Source: Pedosphaera sp. (GTDB lineage Bacteria > Verrucomicrobiota > Verrucomicrobiia > Limisphaerales > UBA1100). Taken from it: DNA of 37,891 bases. Positions 27,498-37,400 of this stretch are shown one piece after another. The stretch lies in NCBI GenBank assembly GCA_009695465.1, contig SIAW01000016.1, positions 1 to 37,891 on the forward strand, given 5' to 3'. Each line of letters starts with the position of its first letter. Positions within the stretch are counted from its first letter, which is position 1. The notes beneath the pieces were generated by a model. The model was not told the DNA's origin. It ran no database searches and saw nothing but the letters and a program-made list of their open reading frames with translations. The position numbers and the translations under genes are program-made.

Positions 27498-27526
27498 AAC
27501 CCCGCAGGCTTCCTGCGGGGTTTTTT
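27498..27526 (+). terminator. Rho-independent terminator after rpsI
   Basis: CCCCGCAGG (27500-27508), a 3-base loop CTT, then CCTGCGGGG (27512-27520) form a perfect 9-bp GC-rich stem, extended by two A-T pairs at 27498-27499. It is followed by six T (27521-27526). This is the clearest terminator in the window and ends rplM-rpsI, just before argC. Confidence 0.93.
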
Positions 27527-27563
27527 GTTTTCATTTGCAATCAAACAGCGCAGAACATCTGCC

Positions 27564-28637
27564 ATGTCGAAAACGGCAGACACCGTCAAGATCGCCATCG
27601 TCGGAGCCTCGGGCTATTCGGGCGAGGAATTGGTTCGTCTGTTGCTCGCTCATCCGCGCGTGAACTTGGTCGCCCTCACCTCGCGCCAGCACGCCGGCAA
27701 GGCGCTCGCAGAGGTGCTGCCTCGCTTCGCCGGTCATCCAGCTGCCAGCACGCTGCGGTTTTCCGATGCAAGCGTGGAGACTCTGGCGCGCGAGGCACAG
27801 GTTGTGTTCCTCGCCCTGCCCCACGGTGTGGCGGCGGAGTACGCCCGGCCGTTGCTCAGCAAAGGTTGCAAGGTCATTGATCTCTCCGCAGATTTCCGAC
27901 TGAAGTCGGCGGCGGTCTATCAGGAATTTTACGGCCACGCCCATCCCGCGCCGGAGCTATTGCAAGAATCGGTTTATGGTCTGCCGGAAATTCATGGCAC
28001 AGCCATCCGCAACGCGCGCCTCATCGCGTCGCCCGGCTGTTATCCCACCAGCATTCTGCTGCCGACATTGCCGTTGCTGCGTGCCGGGCTGATCAAATCC
28101 ACCGGCATCATCGCCTCCAGCCTCAGCGGCGTGAGCGGCGCGGGGCGCAAGGCGGAGTTGCCGTATCTCTTTGTGGAATGTAACGAGAGCGCGCGCCCCT
28201 ACAGCGTGCCCAAGCATCGTCACCTCTCGGAGATCGAACAGGAACTCGCCACCGCTGCGGGCAGTCCGGTGCTCATCCAGTTCACGCCGCATTTGATTCC
28301 GGTCAATCGCGGCATTCTCACCACACTGCATCTGGCACCGGCCCGCCATTTCACCACGGAGAATGAGATGGCCGAGTTGGGCGCGCAGATTGAACAGTGC
28401 TACCGTGCCGCGTACAGCCACGCGCCTTTTGTGCGACTGCTGCCACCGGGCGTGCTGCCTGACACCAAGCACGTCACGCACACCAATTTTCTGGATCTCG
28501 CGTGGCGTCTGGACGCGCGCACGGGCCGGCTCATCGTGATGAGCGCCATTGACAACATCGTGAAGGGCGCCGGTGGGCAGGCCGTCCAAAGCCTCAATAT
28601 CCTCTGCGGTTTTGAGGAGACCGCAGGGTTGATTTGA
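27564..28637 (+). CDS. argC: N-acetyl-gamma-glutamyl-phosphate reductase ArgC
   Basis: ArgC reduces N-acetylglutamyl phosphate to the semialdehyde in arginine synthesis. The NADP-binding start is VKIAIVGASGYSGEELVRLL, the catalytic cysteine is Cys159 in ASPGCYPTS, and LSGVSGAGRK and FTPHLIPVNRGIL are conserved. The length from 27564 is 357 residues. The frame is open up to 27489, inside the terminator region, so 27564 is the correct start. It has its own transcription start after the terminator, probably. The next gene begins right at the argC stop. Confidence 0.94.
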   Translation: MSKTADTVKIAIVGASGYSGEELVRLLLAHPRVNLVALTSRQHAGKALAEVLPRFAGHPAASTLRFSDASVETLAREAQVVFLALPHGVAAEYARPLLSKGCKVIDLSADFRLKSAAVYQEFYGHAHPAPELLQESVYGLPEIHGTAIRNARLIASPGCYPTSILLPTLPLLRAGLIKSTGIIASSLSGVSGAGRKAELPYLFVECNESARPYSVPKHRHLSEIEQELATAAGSPVLIQFTPHLIPVNRGILTTLHLAPARHFTTENEMAELGAQIEQCYRAAYSHAPFVRLLPPGVLPDTKHVTHTNFLDLAWRLDARTGRLIVMSAIDNIVKGAGGQAVQSLNILCGFEETAGLI

Positions 28638-28639
28638 AA

Positions 28640-30985
28640 ATGCGCCCGAAACAATTCCTAGCACTGTCCACACTGGCCGCCCTGTTTTTATTGGGCTGCG
28701 CCACACCGGCCGTCCCGCCGCCAATCAAGCCCCCCACGGTCCCCGTCCTCCCGCCGCCGATACTGCCGCCGACAACGGTGGATCAGCCCGGCCCGCTGCC
28801 CGGCCACGCGTGGCACGGCGATGCGTTCAACGATGGCCCGCGGCAAGCGGCCCGTTTGATGGACGGTTGCGGCGATGTGAAATTTCCCATCACCACCGCC
28901 AACGCCGAGGCGCAGCGTTTCTTCAATCAAGGCGTGGGACAGTTGCACGGCTTTTGGTATTTCGAAGCTGAACGTTCCTTCCGCCAAGTGCTCAAGCTCG
29001 ATCCGAATTGCGCGATGGCCTATTGGGGCATGGCGATGGCCAATGGCGGCAACGGCAAACGCGCCAAGGAACTCATCGCCAAAGCCACCGCCAACCGCAG
29101 CAAAGCCGGCGAACGCGACGGGCTGTGGATTGATGCACTGGCCGCCTATCATCGCGATGAAAAGGCGGACAAGAAAAAAGCCGCCGCCGCTTACCTGAAA
29201 GCCCTGCAGACGATTGCCGAGAAATTTCCAGACGACCTCGAGGCCAAAGCGTTCGTCGCGCTGCAACTTTACAACGACAGCCAGCAGGCCGCCAAACATC
29301 ACGAGACAGTGGATGCGCTCATCGAATCCATCTTGCAGAAAAATCCCGCGCATCCGTGCCATCATTACCGCATCCATCTTTGGGATTACAAAGACGCCAA
29401 GAAAGCGCTGGGGGCCGTCGGCCAATGTGGCCCCTCCAGCCCGGACATCGCGCACATGTGGCACATGCCCGGCCACATCCTCTCGCGCCTCAACCGCTAT
29501 CACGACGCCGCGCAAATGCAGGAAGCCTCGGCGCGCGTGGATCACGCCTACATGATGCGCGATGGCGTGTTGCCCGATGAGATCCACAACTACGCGCACA
29601 ACAACGAATGGCTCACGCGCAATCTGAGTTTTGCCGGGCGCGTGCAGGACGCTGTTGCCCTCGCCAAAAACATGATCGAACTGCCGCGCCTGCCCGAAGT
29701 GCGCACCAACGGCACGTGGTCCATCCCCGCGCGCACCAGCCACGTTTACGGCCGCCGCAACTTGGTGGAACTGCTCGCGCATTATGAATTGTGGGACGAA
29801 GTGTTGGCGCTCAAAGACACGTTCTATCTGCGCACCGAGACTGAGCCTGCCGAACGCACGCCCCTCCTGCGATTGATCGCCAATGCGCACTTCAATCGCA
29901 ACGCCACCGATGCGGGCAACCTGTTGGTGACGGAGATGGAAACCGCCTTGGCCGAACAGCAGCGCAAGAAAACTCCCGCCGGTGACAAGGCCGAGGCCGA
30001 TGCCAAGACTGCCGGCAAAAAAGAAGCCGAGTGGCGCACGGCTCGCACGAATGCTGAACGCCCGTTTGACACCGTCATCCGCGCGCTGGAACCGGCCATC
30101 AGCGAATGCAAGCTGCACCGCGCGTTGGTGGCGGGACAGATGGACGACGCCAAGGCGGCGCTCATCAAGGCCAATGATCTGTCGCCCGACCGCAAGGCGA
30201 TGTTTTACTGGCGCGTCGGCAACGCCACCGAGGCGCTGCGATTGGCGGATCAGTCTGTCAAATCCAACACCAATCAGGCCCGGCCGCTGGCCATCCAGAC
30301 CCATATTTTTCAGCAGTCAGGCAAACTGCCCGAGGCGCAGGCAGCATTTCAAAAGCTGCGCCAAGTCGGTCCGTGGTTGGACCTCACCGCGCCAACATTT
30401 GCGCGGTTGCGGCCCGTCGCCCAATCACTGCAACTACCCGAGGACTGGCGTTTGAAAACGGCACCGCACAAAGATCTGGGTGCCCTGCCCCCTCTCGACA
30501 CGCTCGGCCCGTTCCGTTGGCAGCCGGTGCCCGCCGCTGACTGGACACTGCCTGATACCAGCGGCACCAGTCACTCGCTGGCGCAGCATCGCGGCCGCCC
30601 GTTGCTCTTGGTGTTTTACTTGGGCCACGGTTGCACGCACTGCATGGGACAGCTCAACGCCTTGGCGCCGGCCGCACCGAAGTTCGCAGGGTTGGGCGTG
30701 GATGTCGTCGCCATCAGCTCGGATAATTTGGCGGGGATTGGCCAGACATTCGTGAGTGCCTCCGCCGAGCGCCGCCCGTTTCCCTTCCCGCTGCTCAGCG
30801 ATGCGGCGCTGAAAACATTTCAGGCGTACCGCGCCTACGATGATTTCGAATCGGTCCCGCTGCATGCCACCGTGTTGATTGATGCGGCAGGCAAGGTGCG
30901 CTGGCGCAACATCGGCTACGAGCCGTTCATGGCGGTGGACTTCCTGTTGGACGAGGCCAAGCGGATGCTTCAGCCGCTGCGTTGA
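28640..30985 (+). CDS. Lipoprotein with TPR-like repeats and C-terminal AhpC/TSA-type thioredoxin domain
   Basis: The N-terminus is a lipoprotein signal (basic start, hydrophobic stretch, lipobox LLGC), followed by a Pro-rich linker (about residues 21-55). A long helical region with TPR-like segments follows (for example FFNQGVGQLHGFWYFEAERSF, with Ala/Leu-rich repeats to about 600). The C-terminal 170 residues are thioredoxin/peroxiredoxin-like: LPDTSGTSHSLAQHRGRPLL, then FYLGHGCTHCMGQL, with a CxxC at residues 665-668, and VLIDAAGKVRWRNIGYEPF. Likely a membrane-anchored periplasmic thiol redox protein; a fusion of this kind is not a common named family. The start at 28640 is three bases after the argC stop; a TTG at 28634 is also in frame. 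Confidence 0.75.
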   Translation: MRPKQFLALSTLAALFLLGCATPAVPPPIKPPTVPVLPPPILPPTTVDQPGPLPGHAWHGDAFNDGPRQAARLMDGCGDVKFPITTANAEAQRFFNQGVGQLHGFWYFEAERSFRQVLKLDPNCAMAYWGMAMANGGNGKRAKELIAKATANRSKAGERDGLWIDALAAYHRDEKADKKKAAAAYLKALQTIAEKFPDDLEAKAFVALQLYNDSQQAAKHHETVDALIESILQKNPAHPCHHYRIHLWDYKDAKKALGAVGQCGPSSPDIAHMWHMPGHILSRLNRYHDAAQMQEASARVDHAYMMRDGVLPDEIHNYAHNNEWLTRNLSFAGRVQDAVALAKNMIELPRLPEVRTNGTWSIPARTSHVYGRRNLVELLAHYELWDEVLALKDTFYLRTETEPAERTPLLRLIANAHFNRNATDAGNLLVTEMETALAEQQRKKTPAGDKAEADAKTAGKKEAEWRTARTNAERPFDTVIRALEPAISECKLHRALVAGQMDDAKAALIKANDLSPDRKAMFYWRVGNATEALRLADQSVKSNTNQARPLAIQTHIFQQSGKLPEAQAAFQKLRQVGPWLDLTAPTFARLRPVAQSLQLPEDWRLKTAPHKDLGALPPLDTLGPFRWQPVPAADWTLPDTSGTSHSLAQHRGRPLLLVFYLGHGCTHCMGQLNALAPAAPKFAGLGVDVVAISSDNLAGIGQTFVSASAERRPFPFPLLSDAALKTFQAYRAYDDFESVPLHATVLIDAAGKVRWRNIGYEPFMAVDFLLDEAKRMLQPLR

Positions 30986-31055
30986 TCGGCCAGAATCTCC
31001 TTTGCACAGGCGCAAGGCGGGCTACACTTGCCGCCACAACCCCAGAGTTTTTGCC

Positions 31056-32000
31056 ATGAACCAAACCCTCATCCTTGCGTCCCTCCTTTTTACTTTGGCT
31101 ACCGCCCACGCTGCGCCCATCAAAGCGCTGATTGTGGACGGCCAAAACAATCACAACTGGAAGGCGATGACGCCGTTCATGAAGGCGCAGTTGGAGAAGA
31201 CTGGGCGCTTCACGGTGGATGTCGTCACCACGCCGTCGCAGATGCCCTCGCCGCCAAAGAATCTCAGCGCGGAACAGAAGAAGCAGGCGGAACAGGCCGC
31301 TGCGGAATTGCGCAAGCAGTTCGCTGCGCGCTGGGATGCCTTCCGCCCGGAGTTCGCCAAGTACGATGTGATCATCAGCAACTACAACGGCGAGGATTGG
31401 CCCAAGGCGGTGCAGGCGGCGTTTGAGGCGTACATGAAAAATGGCGGGCGCTTTGTCTGCGTGCACGCCGCGGACAATTCATTCCCCGAGTGGGCGGAGT
31501 ATAACAAGATGATCGGGCTGGGCGGCTGGGGCGGGCGCAACGAGAAGCACGGGCCGTACGTGTACTTCGACAATGCCGGCAAGGAAGTGCGCGACGTGCG
31601 CCCCGGTGGCGGCGGCAGTCACGGGCCGCAGCATGAGTTCACCATCGAACTGCGCAACGCTGCCCATCCCATCACGCAAGGCATGCCCGCGAAATGGAAA
31701 CACGCGCAGGACGAACTGTACGATTCGTTGCGCGGTCCGGCGGAGAACATGGAGGTGTTGGCCAGCGCGTGGTGCGACAAGACCAAGCGGCACGAGCCGA
31801 TGATGATGGTCATCCGTTACGGCAAAGGCATTATCTTCCACACGCCGATGGGCCACGAGAATGGGCAGTCGCTGCAGTGCGTCGGGTTTATCACCACGCT
31901 CAATCGCGCCTGCGAATGGCTGGCGACGGGCAAGACGAGCTTTGTCATTCCGGATAATTTTCCCACTGCTGAAAAATCCGTGAAGGTCGGAAAGGAGTAA
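31056..32000 (+). CDS. ThuA-like (trehalose utilization) domain protein, exported
   Basis: The 314-residue protein has a signal peptide (ILASLLFTLATAHA) and then ThuA features: IKALIVDGQNNHNW, YDVIISNYNGEDWP, RFVCVHAADNSFPEW and IIFHTPMGHE. ThuA-like proteins occur widely beside Gfo/Idh/MocA oxidoreductases in trehalose and related 3-keto-sugar pathways. The next gene, four bases on, is exactly such an oxidoreductase, and a DUF1080 protein follows. A Lys/Glu/Ala-rich helix sits around residues 70-95. The precise reaction is not settled. Confidence 0.82.
   Translation: MNQTLILASLLFTLATAHAAPIKALIVDGQNNHNWKAMTPFMKAQLEKTGRFTVDVVTTPSQMPSPPKNLSAEQKKQAEQAAAELRKQFAARWDAFRPEFAKYDVIISNYNGEDWPKAVQAAFEAYMKNGGRFVCVHAADNSFPEWAEYNKMIGLGGWGGRNEKHGPYVYFDNAGKEVRDVRPGGGGSHGPQHEFTIELRNAAHPITQGMPAKWKHAQDELYDSLRGPAENMEVLASAWCDKTKRHEPMMMVIRYGKGIIFHTPMGHENGQSLQCVGFITTLNRACEWLATGKTSFVIPDNFPTAEKSVKVGKE
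31992..31997 (+). promoter_or_regulatory. Strong ribosome binding site for the exported oxidoreductase
   Basis: AAGGAG lies 7 bases before the ATG at 32005 and just before the ThuA-like stop codon, supporting the start and co-transcription of the pair. Confidence 0.7.
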
Positions 32001-32004
32001 CCCC

Positions 32005-33303
32005 ATGAACGCCACACGCCGCGAATTTCTCCAGCAGACCGGCGCGATGGCAGCGGGTGCTGCCACGTTCTCTGTGGCGCGCGCCGCCAATGCCAACGGG
32101 CGCCTCACCGTCGGGATCATCGGGCCTGGCGGCATGGGTTCGCATCATCTCAATCAGCTCGGGCGCAACCCGCGCGTGGACATCGCCTACGTGTGCGACG
32201 TGGATGCCAACCGGCTGGCCGCCGCGCAGAAGAATGTGGAGAAGCTCAAAGGCGCCGTGCCCAAGGCCGTGAGCGACATGCGGCGGGTGTTCGAGGATAA
32301 ATCGGTGGACGCGGTGTTTATCGCCACGCCCGATCACTGGCACGCGCCCGCGACCCTGCTTGCCTGCGACGCAGGCAAACATGTGTACGTGGAAAAACCC
32401 GCGTCGCATAACCTGCGCGAAGGGCGGCTGATGATCGAGGCCGCGCGGCGCAACAAATGCGTCGTGCAGATGGGCACGCAGACGCGCAGTGCCGCGGGCA
32501 TCCGCGAGGCGATGGAATTGCTGCACGGCGGCGCGATCGGCGACATCCTCGTGGCCAAGGCGTGGAACAGCCAGCGCCGCGGCACCATCGGCAAAACGCA
32601 GCCGGGCACACCGCCGGCGCATCTGGATTTTGATTCGTGGCTGGGACCGGTGCCAGTGGTTCCCTTCCGTTCCAACATGCTGCCGGGCATCTGGCGTTGG
32701 TGGCACGACTTTGGCACGGGCGACATGGGCAACGACGGCGTGCATGACCTTGATGTCGCGCGCTGGGGATTGGGCGTGCAGACGCATCCCTCACGCATCT
32801 GCGCGATGGGCGGCAAATACTTTTTCGACGACGACATGCAGTGGCCCGACACGCAGAACGTGCTCTTCGAGTACGCGCCCGATGCCAAAGGCCGCACGCG
32901 CCAGCTCATCTTCGAGATGCGCATCTGGTCGCCGTACGTCTTGGAAGGCCACGAAAACGGTTGCGCTTATTACGGCACCAAAGGCCACATGCTGTTGGGC
33001 AAGGCGAACGGCTGGAAACTTTATGAAGGCAACAAGGTGGTGAAAGAAGGGCCGGGCGGACCGGACTTGCCCGGGCACCACGCGGATTTTTTTGACTGCA
33101 TCGCCAGTGGCGCGCGCCCGCGGGCAGACATCGAGATCGGCCACCTCTCCTCTTCGCTCTGTCACTTGGGCAACATCGCCATTCGCACCGGGCGCATGCT
33201 GCGGTTTGATCCCAAGACCGAACAGATAGTCGGCGACGCGGAGTCCAACAAACTCGTCGGCCGCACTTATCGCGAGCACTGGGCCACGCCGAAGGGTGCG
33301 TGA
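32005..33303 (+). CDS. Exported Gfo/Idh/MocA oxidoreductase (Tat signal)
   Basis: The 432-residue protein begins with a Tat signal (TRREFLQQTGAMAAGA). The Rossmann motif is VGIIGPGGMGSHHL; then ATPDHWHAP, KHVYVEKPASHNL (active-site Lys in EKP), and the metal/substrate-type GDMGNDGVHDLDVARW. This is the large planctomycete/verrucomicrobial-type branch, thought to work outside the cytoplasm on carbohydrates. The ThuA-like gene precedes it by four bases. The DUF1080 gene at 33331 is convergent, 27 bases away. Confidence 0.9.
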   Translation: MNATRREFLQQTGAMAAGAATFSVARAANANGRLTVGIIGPGGMGSHHLNQLGRNPRVDIAYVCDVDANRLAAAQKNVEKLKGAVPKAVSDMRRVFEDKSVDAVFIATPDHWHAPATLLACDAGKHVYVEKPASHNLREGRLMIEAARRNKCVVQMGTQTRSAAGIREAMELLHGGAIGDILVAKAWNSQRRGTIGKTQPGTPPAHLDFDSWLGPVPVVPFRSNMLPGIWRWWHDFGTGDMGNDGVHDLDVARWGLGVQTHPSRICAMGGKYFFDDDMQWPDTQNVLFEYAPDAKGRTRQLIFEMRIWSPYVLEGHENGCAYYGTKGHMLLGKANGWKLYEGNKVVKEGPGGPDLPGHHADFFDCIASGARPRADIEIGHLSSSLCHLGNIAIRTGRMLRFDPKTEQIVGDAESNKLVGRTYREHWATPKGA

Positions 33304-33330
33304 CCCATTACGCTCGGGCACGCGCCCGAT

Positions 33331-34437
33331 CTAGTTCGCCTCTTTGACGAAGAGATTGGCGAAGTGAACCGCGCCCGCCTCCGCGACCAAGCTCACGCGC
33401 GCGCGCGGCGGTAATTCTGCAGCGTTCTCCGTGACGGTTTTGCCGTTGATGACGACCGTCGCCCGCTCGCCTTTGCGCGTGATCATCGCGCGATTCCATT
33501 GACCGGCCGGCTTGTCCGTCTCACCGGGCACGCGCACTCCGCCCAGCGTCAGCGGCACGCGTTTGTCAGCCGACTTGCCGTCGGCCTGCCGCCAATCCAG
33601 AATGAACGTGGCGTCGCCAAATTCGCGGTCGGTTGACAACGGCTTCGCTTCTTTGCCGTCGCACACCAGCGTCCAATCCGCGGACTTCCACTTGGCAGCC
33701 GTTTCAGATTTCCATCCCGCCAAATCCACACCGGTGTACAGCGACTTGAATCCTTCATCCGCCGTGGCCACTTCCTCCGGTTTTGGATTGGTCGTGGGCA
33801 ATTCGCGCAGGCGCAGATTGCGGAACTCCACCGGCGAGCCTTCTGATTCAAGACAGAGATAGCCTTTGCGCGGCGAGCCAGCGCGGCCTTGCGTGACGAC
33901 CTTGCCGTTGACCGCCAGCGAAATGTCGCCGTTGTTGCACACCACGCGATAGTGATTCCATTCGGGCGTGGCCTTGCTGCGCTCCTCGGTGGGGAAGGCG
34001 CGCGAGCCGCCGCGGCCGTTGACGGGCGTCATCTTCGCGCCGTGGATGGGAAAGATGTCGCCGTGCGTGCTGTGGCTTTTGGTGTTGCCATAAGAATTCT
34101 CCAGCACCTGCACCTCGATGCCGCGGATGAAGGGCTGGCCCATTGCGGGCAGCGCATCGGCCCACACGAACACGCCCGCGTTGCCGCGCGCGCGTAGATG
34201 GCGCCACTCCAGCTCCAACTCGAAATTCTCGTGCATGCTCGTGGTGCGCAGCTCGCCCGTGGGCAAACCGGTGCAGTGGATCATGCCCTCGCGCACCGAC
34301 CACGTCTGCGGCGCGCAGTTGACGTTCACCCAACCGTCAAAGTTTTTGCCATTGAAGATCGGCGTCCACGGCCCCGGCTCCGCTGCGGGACAAAACATGG
34401 AACTGCACAGGGTCAGGAAAAGGAATGCACGGATCAT
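33331..34437 (-). CDS. Tandem DUF1080 (3-keto-disaccharide hydrolase type) secreted protein
   Basis: After a short signal peptide, the 368-residue protein holds two concanavalin-like DUF1080 units. The first runs about 24-215 with IFNGKNFDGW, GVFVWADALPAMG, and VEFRNLRLREL as its ending. A second, incomplete unit follows from about 229 (LYTGVDLAGWKSE) to 365 (VHFANLFVKE). DUF1080 members have been linked to cleavage of 3-keto-glycosides made by Gfo/Idh/MocA oxidoreductases. The second copy is shortened (about 135 residues) and may have a binding rather than catalytic role. Its place next to ThuA and a Tat-exported oxidoreductase fits that chemistry. Confidence 0.82.
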   Translation of the reverse strand: MIRAFLFLTLCSSMFCPAAEPGPWTPIFNGKNFDGWVNVNCAPQTWSVREGMIHCTGLPTGELRTTSMHENFELELEWRHLRARGNAGVFVWADALPAMGQPFIRGIEVQVLENSYGNTKSHSTHGDIFPIHGAKMTPVNGRGGSRAFPTEERSKATPEWNHYRVVCNNGDISLAVNGKVVTQGRAGSPRKGYLCLESEGSPVEFRNLRLRELPTTNPKPEEVATADEGFKSLYTGVDLAGWKSETAAKWKSADWTLVCDGKEAKPLSTDREFGDATFILDWRQADGKSADKRVPLTLGGVRVPGETDKPAGQWNRAMITRKGERATVVINGKTVTENAAELPPRARVSLVAEAGAVHFANLFVKEAN

Positions 34438-34495
34438 AGCGCGAGATGATTGAGGTTCGGGGAAACCTTCCCCCGACGCGCAGGCAGGCGCAACG

Positions 34496-37400
34496 CTATT
34501 TCTTCTCCAACTCCGTGCCGGCCTCCGCCCACGCGGGGGTGTAGAGCGGCAGATAGCGGTAATAGACTTCCAATGAGAGCGCCGCCATCGCCGTCACCAC
34601 GCAGCGACCGGCGTTGCTGCCCCATTGCCCAGCCGGATCCCAACTGCCATCAAGATCCGAGCGGTCCGAGCGGTCAATTTGGCCCTTGAGCAGGATGGGC
34701 CGAAGCCGCGCGTTCCAACGTTCCCAGACCGGCCCTTGATGTTGGTGCATCGCCAGACAACCGTAGTACCAGAAATAGTAATTATAGCTGACCTGCCGCG
34801 GCGAGGGCAGCTCGCGCTCCAGGAACCGGGCGGATTCATCCATGCGCGCGTGCGTGGGCGGCACGCCCAACAGTTGCTGGACGAACATGCCCTCGGCCAC
34901 CATCGCCGGCGTGGGATCGTTGGAGGTGTAATAACCGTAGGTGCCCTTGTTGCGGCCGCCACCCACCAGATCCATAAAACCGCGCGCACGATCGAAGGTC
35001 TCCGCCGGCACCGGCACGCCGCCAATCTGCGCGCTCTTGAGCGCCATGATCTGCCAGCCCGTGACGGACAAGTCGCCGCGGTCGTTGTAGCCTTTCTCGC
35101 CATACGGGCTGTAGCGCCAGCCGCCCGTCTTCGGGTTCTGCGCGCGCACGGTGAAATCCACAATCCGCTCCACCACCGGACGCAGGCGCGGATCCTTGGT
35201 CAGGCTGTACGCCTCCGCCACTGCGATGGCCGCGATGCCGTGGTCGTACATGTAGTTGCCGCCTTTGGAGGGGCGCAAGTCGCCCTTCTTTTCCACGTGC
35301 TGCACCATCCAATCCACCGCCTTGATCAACGGCTGCTGATACGGCCCCGCCTCCGTGTGCTTGGCGCCCCAGCCCATGTACGCCAGCATAGCCATGCCGG
35401 TGGCGGCGACATCGTGATCGCCCGGCCCGTCCCAGCTACCGTTCTTCTCCTGATTTCGAGTGAACCAATCCAGCGCGCGCATCACCGCTTTTTCCGTCTC
35501 GGGATTGCCGCCCAACCGCTCGATGATCTCCACGCGTTTCTTGGGGTCATGCCGCAGCACCAACGGATCAGGCCCGCGCAACGGCGCTTCCAGCATCGGC
35601 CCGGTGGGCAGCCCCAAGTCCGGCAGCTTCAACACATCGTTCGCGTCGCTGAGCTTCGCCATCGGCCGCGCGTTAAACACCAGCTCCACCTCCGGGTTAC
35701 CTTTGGTCAGTTGAATCTCCTGCACCGGCAGCGGTGCCACGGCGGTTGACTGCTGTCCTGACTGCGCCAGCGGCTGGCCAAGTTGCGTCGCACCCTGCGC
35801 GGCCTTCGGTGCGGCACCGGTGCTGGAGACGCGCTCGGGCCGGTCGCCCTTGGCTGCCACCAACGATTGTCCACCCGCCGTCTCCATCTGTACGCCGGGC
35901 AAATCCAGCGCGGGCGCGGCCTTGTCCGTTTGCGAGAAACGCGACAGCGCCACGGATGAACCTGTCGTCTGCACCGGCTGCGCTGTGGATTGTGCCAGAC
36001 CAAAAATCTGCCGTTGATCCACCATCGCCAGCAACGCCGCCGTGGGCGCGCCCGCTTGCGCACCCGGCCGACCCGATTGCGCCAGCGGCTTCACCGCTTG
36101 GCCCGCCGACACGGACGCAAAGGAATCGCCCGGCGCAATGCTGGGCTGCACGCCTTCCAGTTGAATCTTCTGCGAGGGTGACACGGTCGTCGGCTGCGGC
36201 AGATTTGCCAGCGCGCCTGTCGCAGAAGCCAGCGTCCCCGACTTGGGCGCCAGTGCAGCGACCTGTTGGGCGCGAACACCGCTCCCCGCCACTCCCGCGA
36301 CCACGCCCGTTTCCGGCGCCGCAGTCTTGGCGATGGCCGCGCCACCCGTCGCAGACGCGGGCGCACCCTTCACCGCAAGATTACTCACAGCCGATGTTGC
36401 CTTGCCAAATGCCGCACCCTGCTCCGCCGGTGTCGCTCCGACGCTTTCCAATTTCGTTGCATCACCCGAAGCGGTCGCGGCCAATTCCGGCAACGAAACC
36501 TGCGCCGCACTGGCCGCAGACAACTTTGCCCCCGAACCGGGCAGCAATCGCGCCGGAGCCGCATTGGTCGCCAGCAATTGATTGGGCAAACGCAGACCCG
36601 CCACGTTCGCCGCAACGGTGCTGGCGGCAGGCGCTGCGCGCTCAGCACCACCTGCGGCGGGGCCGAGTGTCAACTGACTACCAATCTTTCCAGCGGCCTG
36701 ACCGCCGTCCACTGCGGACTTGCCGCTCTCCAAAGTCACCGCAGCACTGTCGCCACCCGCACTGGCCTGCAGCGCCGCGCCGTCCATTTTCACCGAGGGC
36801 AACTGCGCTGCCGCTGTCGTCTGCGTGGCCGCACTGCCCTGCGCCGCAGCAGAGGTGGCCGGCAACGCCGCACCGGACACCGCAGCCGCGTTGGCCTTCG
36901 CAGCGCCAGTCACGGGCGCGGACTGCCCCGCAGCCGTCGCGCTTTGGGCAATCCCCACCGTGTTAGACACCGCCGCCAATTGTTGGCCAGCCGCTGCCGT
37001 CGCTCCAGCGCTCTCCATCTTCACGCCGGGCGCACCAGCTTGTTGTGCTGCCGGCAAAGTTGAATTCACTTGCGCCGTCTGGATGCTGCCTGACTGCGCG
37101 GCCGTGTTGGCCGTCTGCGCCTTGGCAGCCGTCGAAGCCGTTCCCGCTGCTCCCATTTGCGCCGCTGCATTCGCCGCACTCGCTGCCGCCGCCGGTGCAT
37201 TGCCCGCCGCCGCCGATGTCGCCGCAGCCTGTCCCACCGTCAACCCGCTGGAGGCCGCCGCCATTTTTACACCGGCCTCGCCCGTGGTCTGCGCGCGATC
37301 CAATGAAACCGTTTCGGCCTGCGCCACCGTTGCCTGCGCCACTGCGGAACCACCGCTCGTCGCCGTCAATCCCGTCGCTGCGGCATCCGCCTTTGTTCCG

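Noticed and set aside
28688-30304. 538-codon minus-strand frame opposite the TPR lipoprotein
   Set aside because: Antisense shadow of a real gene; no motifs or ribosome binding site.
31002-31028. TTGCAC and TACACT before the ThuA-like gene as a possible promoter
   Set aside because: The spacing is only 15 bp and neither hexamer is close enough to consensus to stand out.
35734-36966. Pro/Arg-rich plus-strand frames opposite the giant repeat protein
   Set aside because: Products of reading GC-rich Ala codons on the opposite strand. The sense frame joins smoothly to a conserved C-terminal domain.
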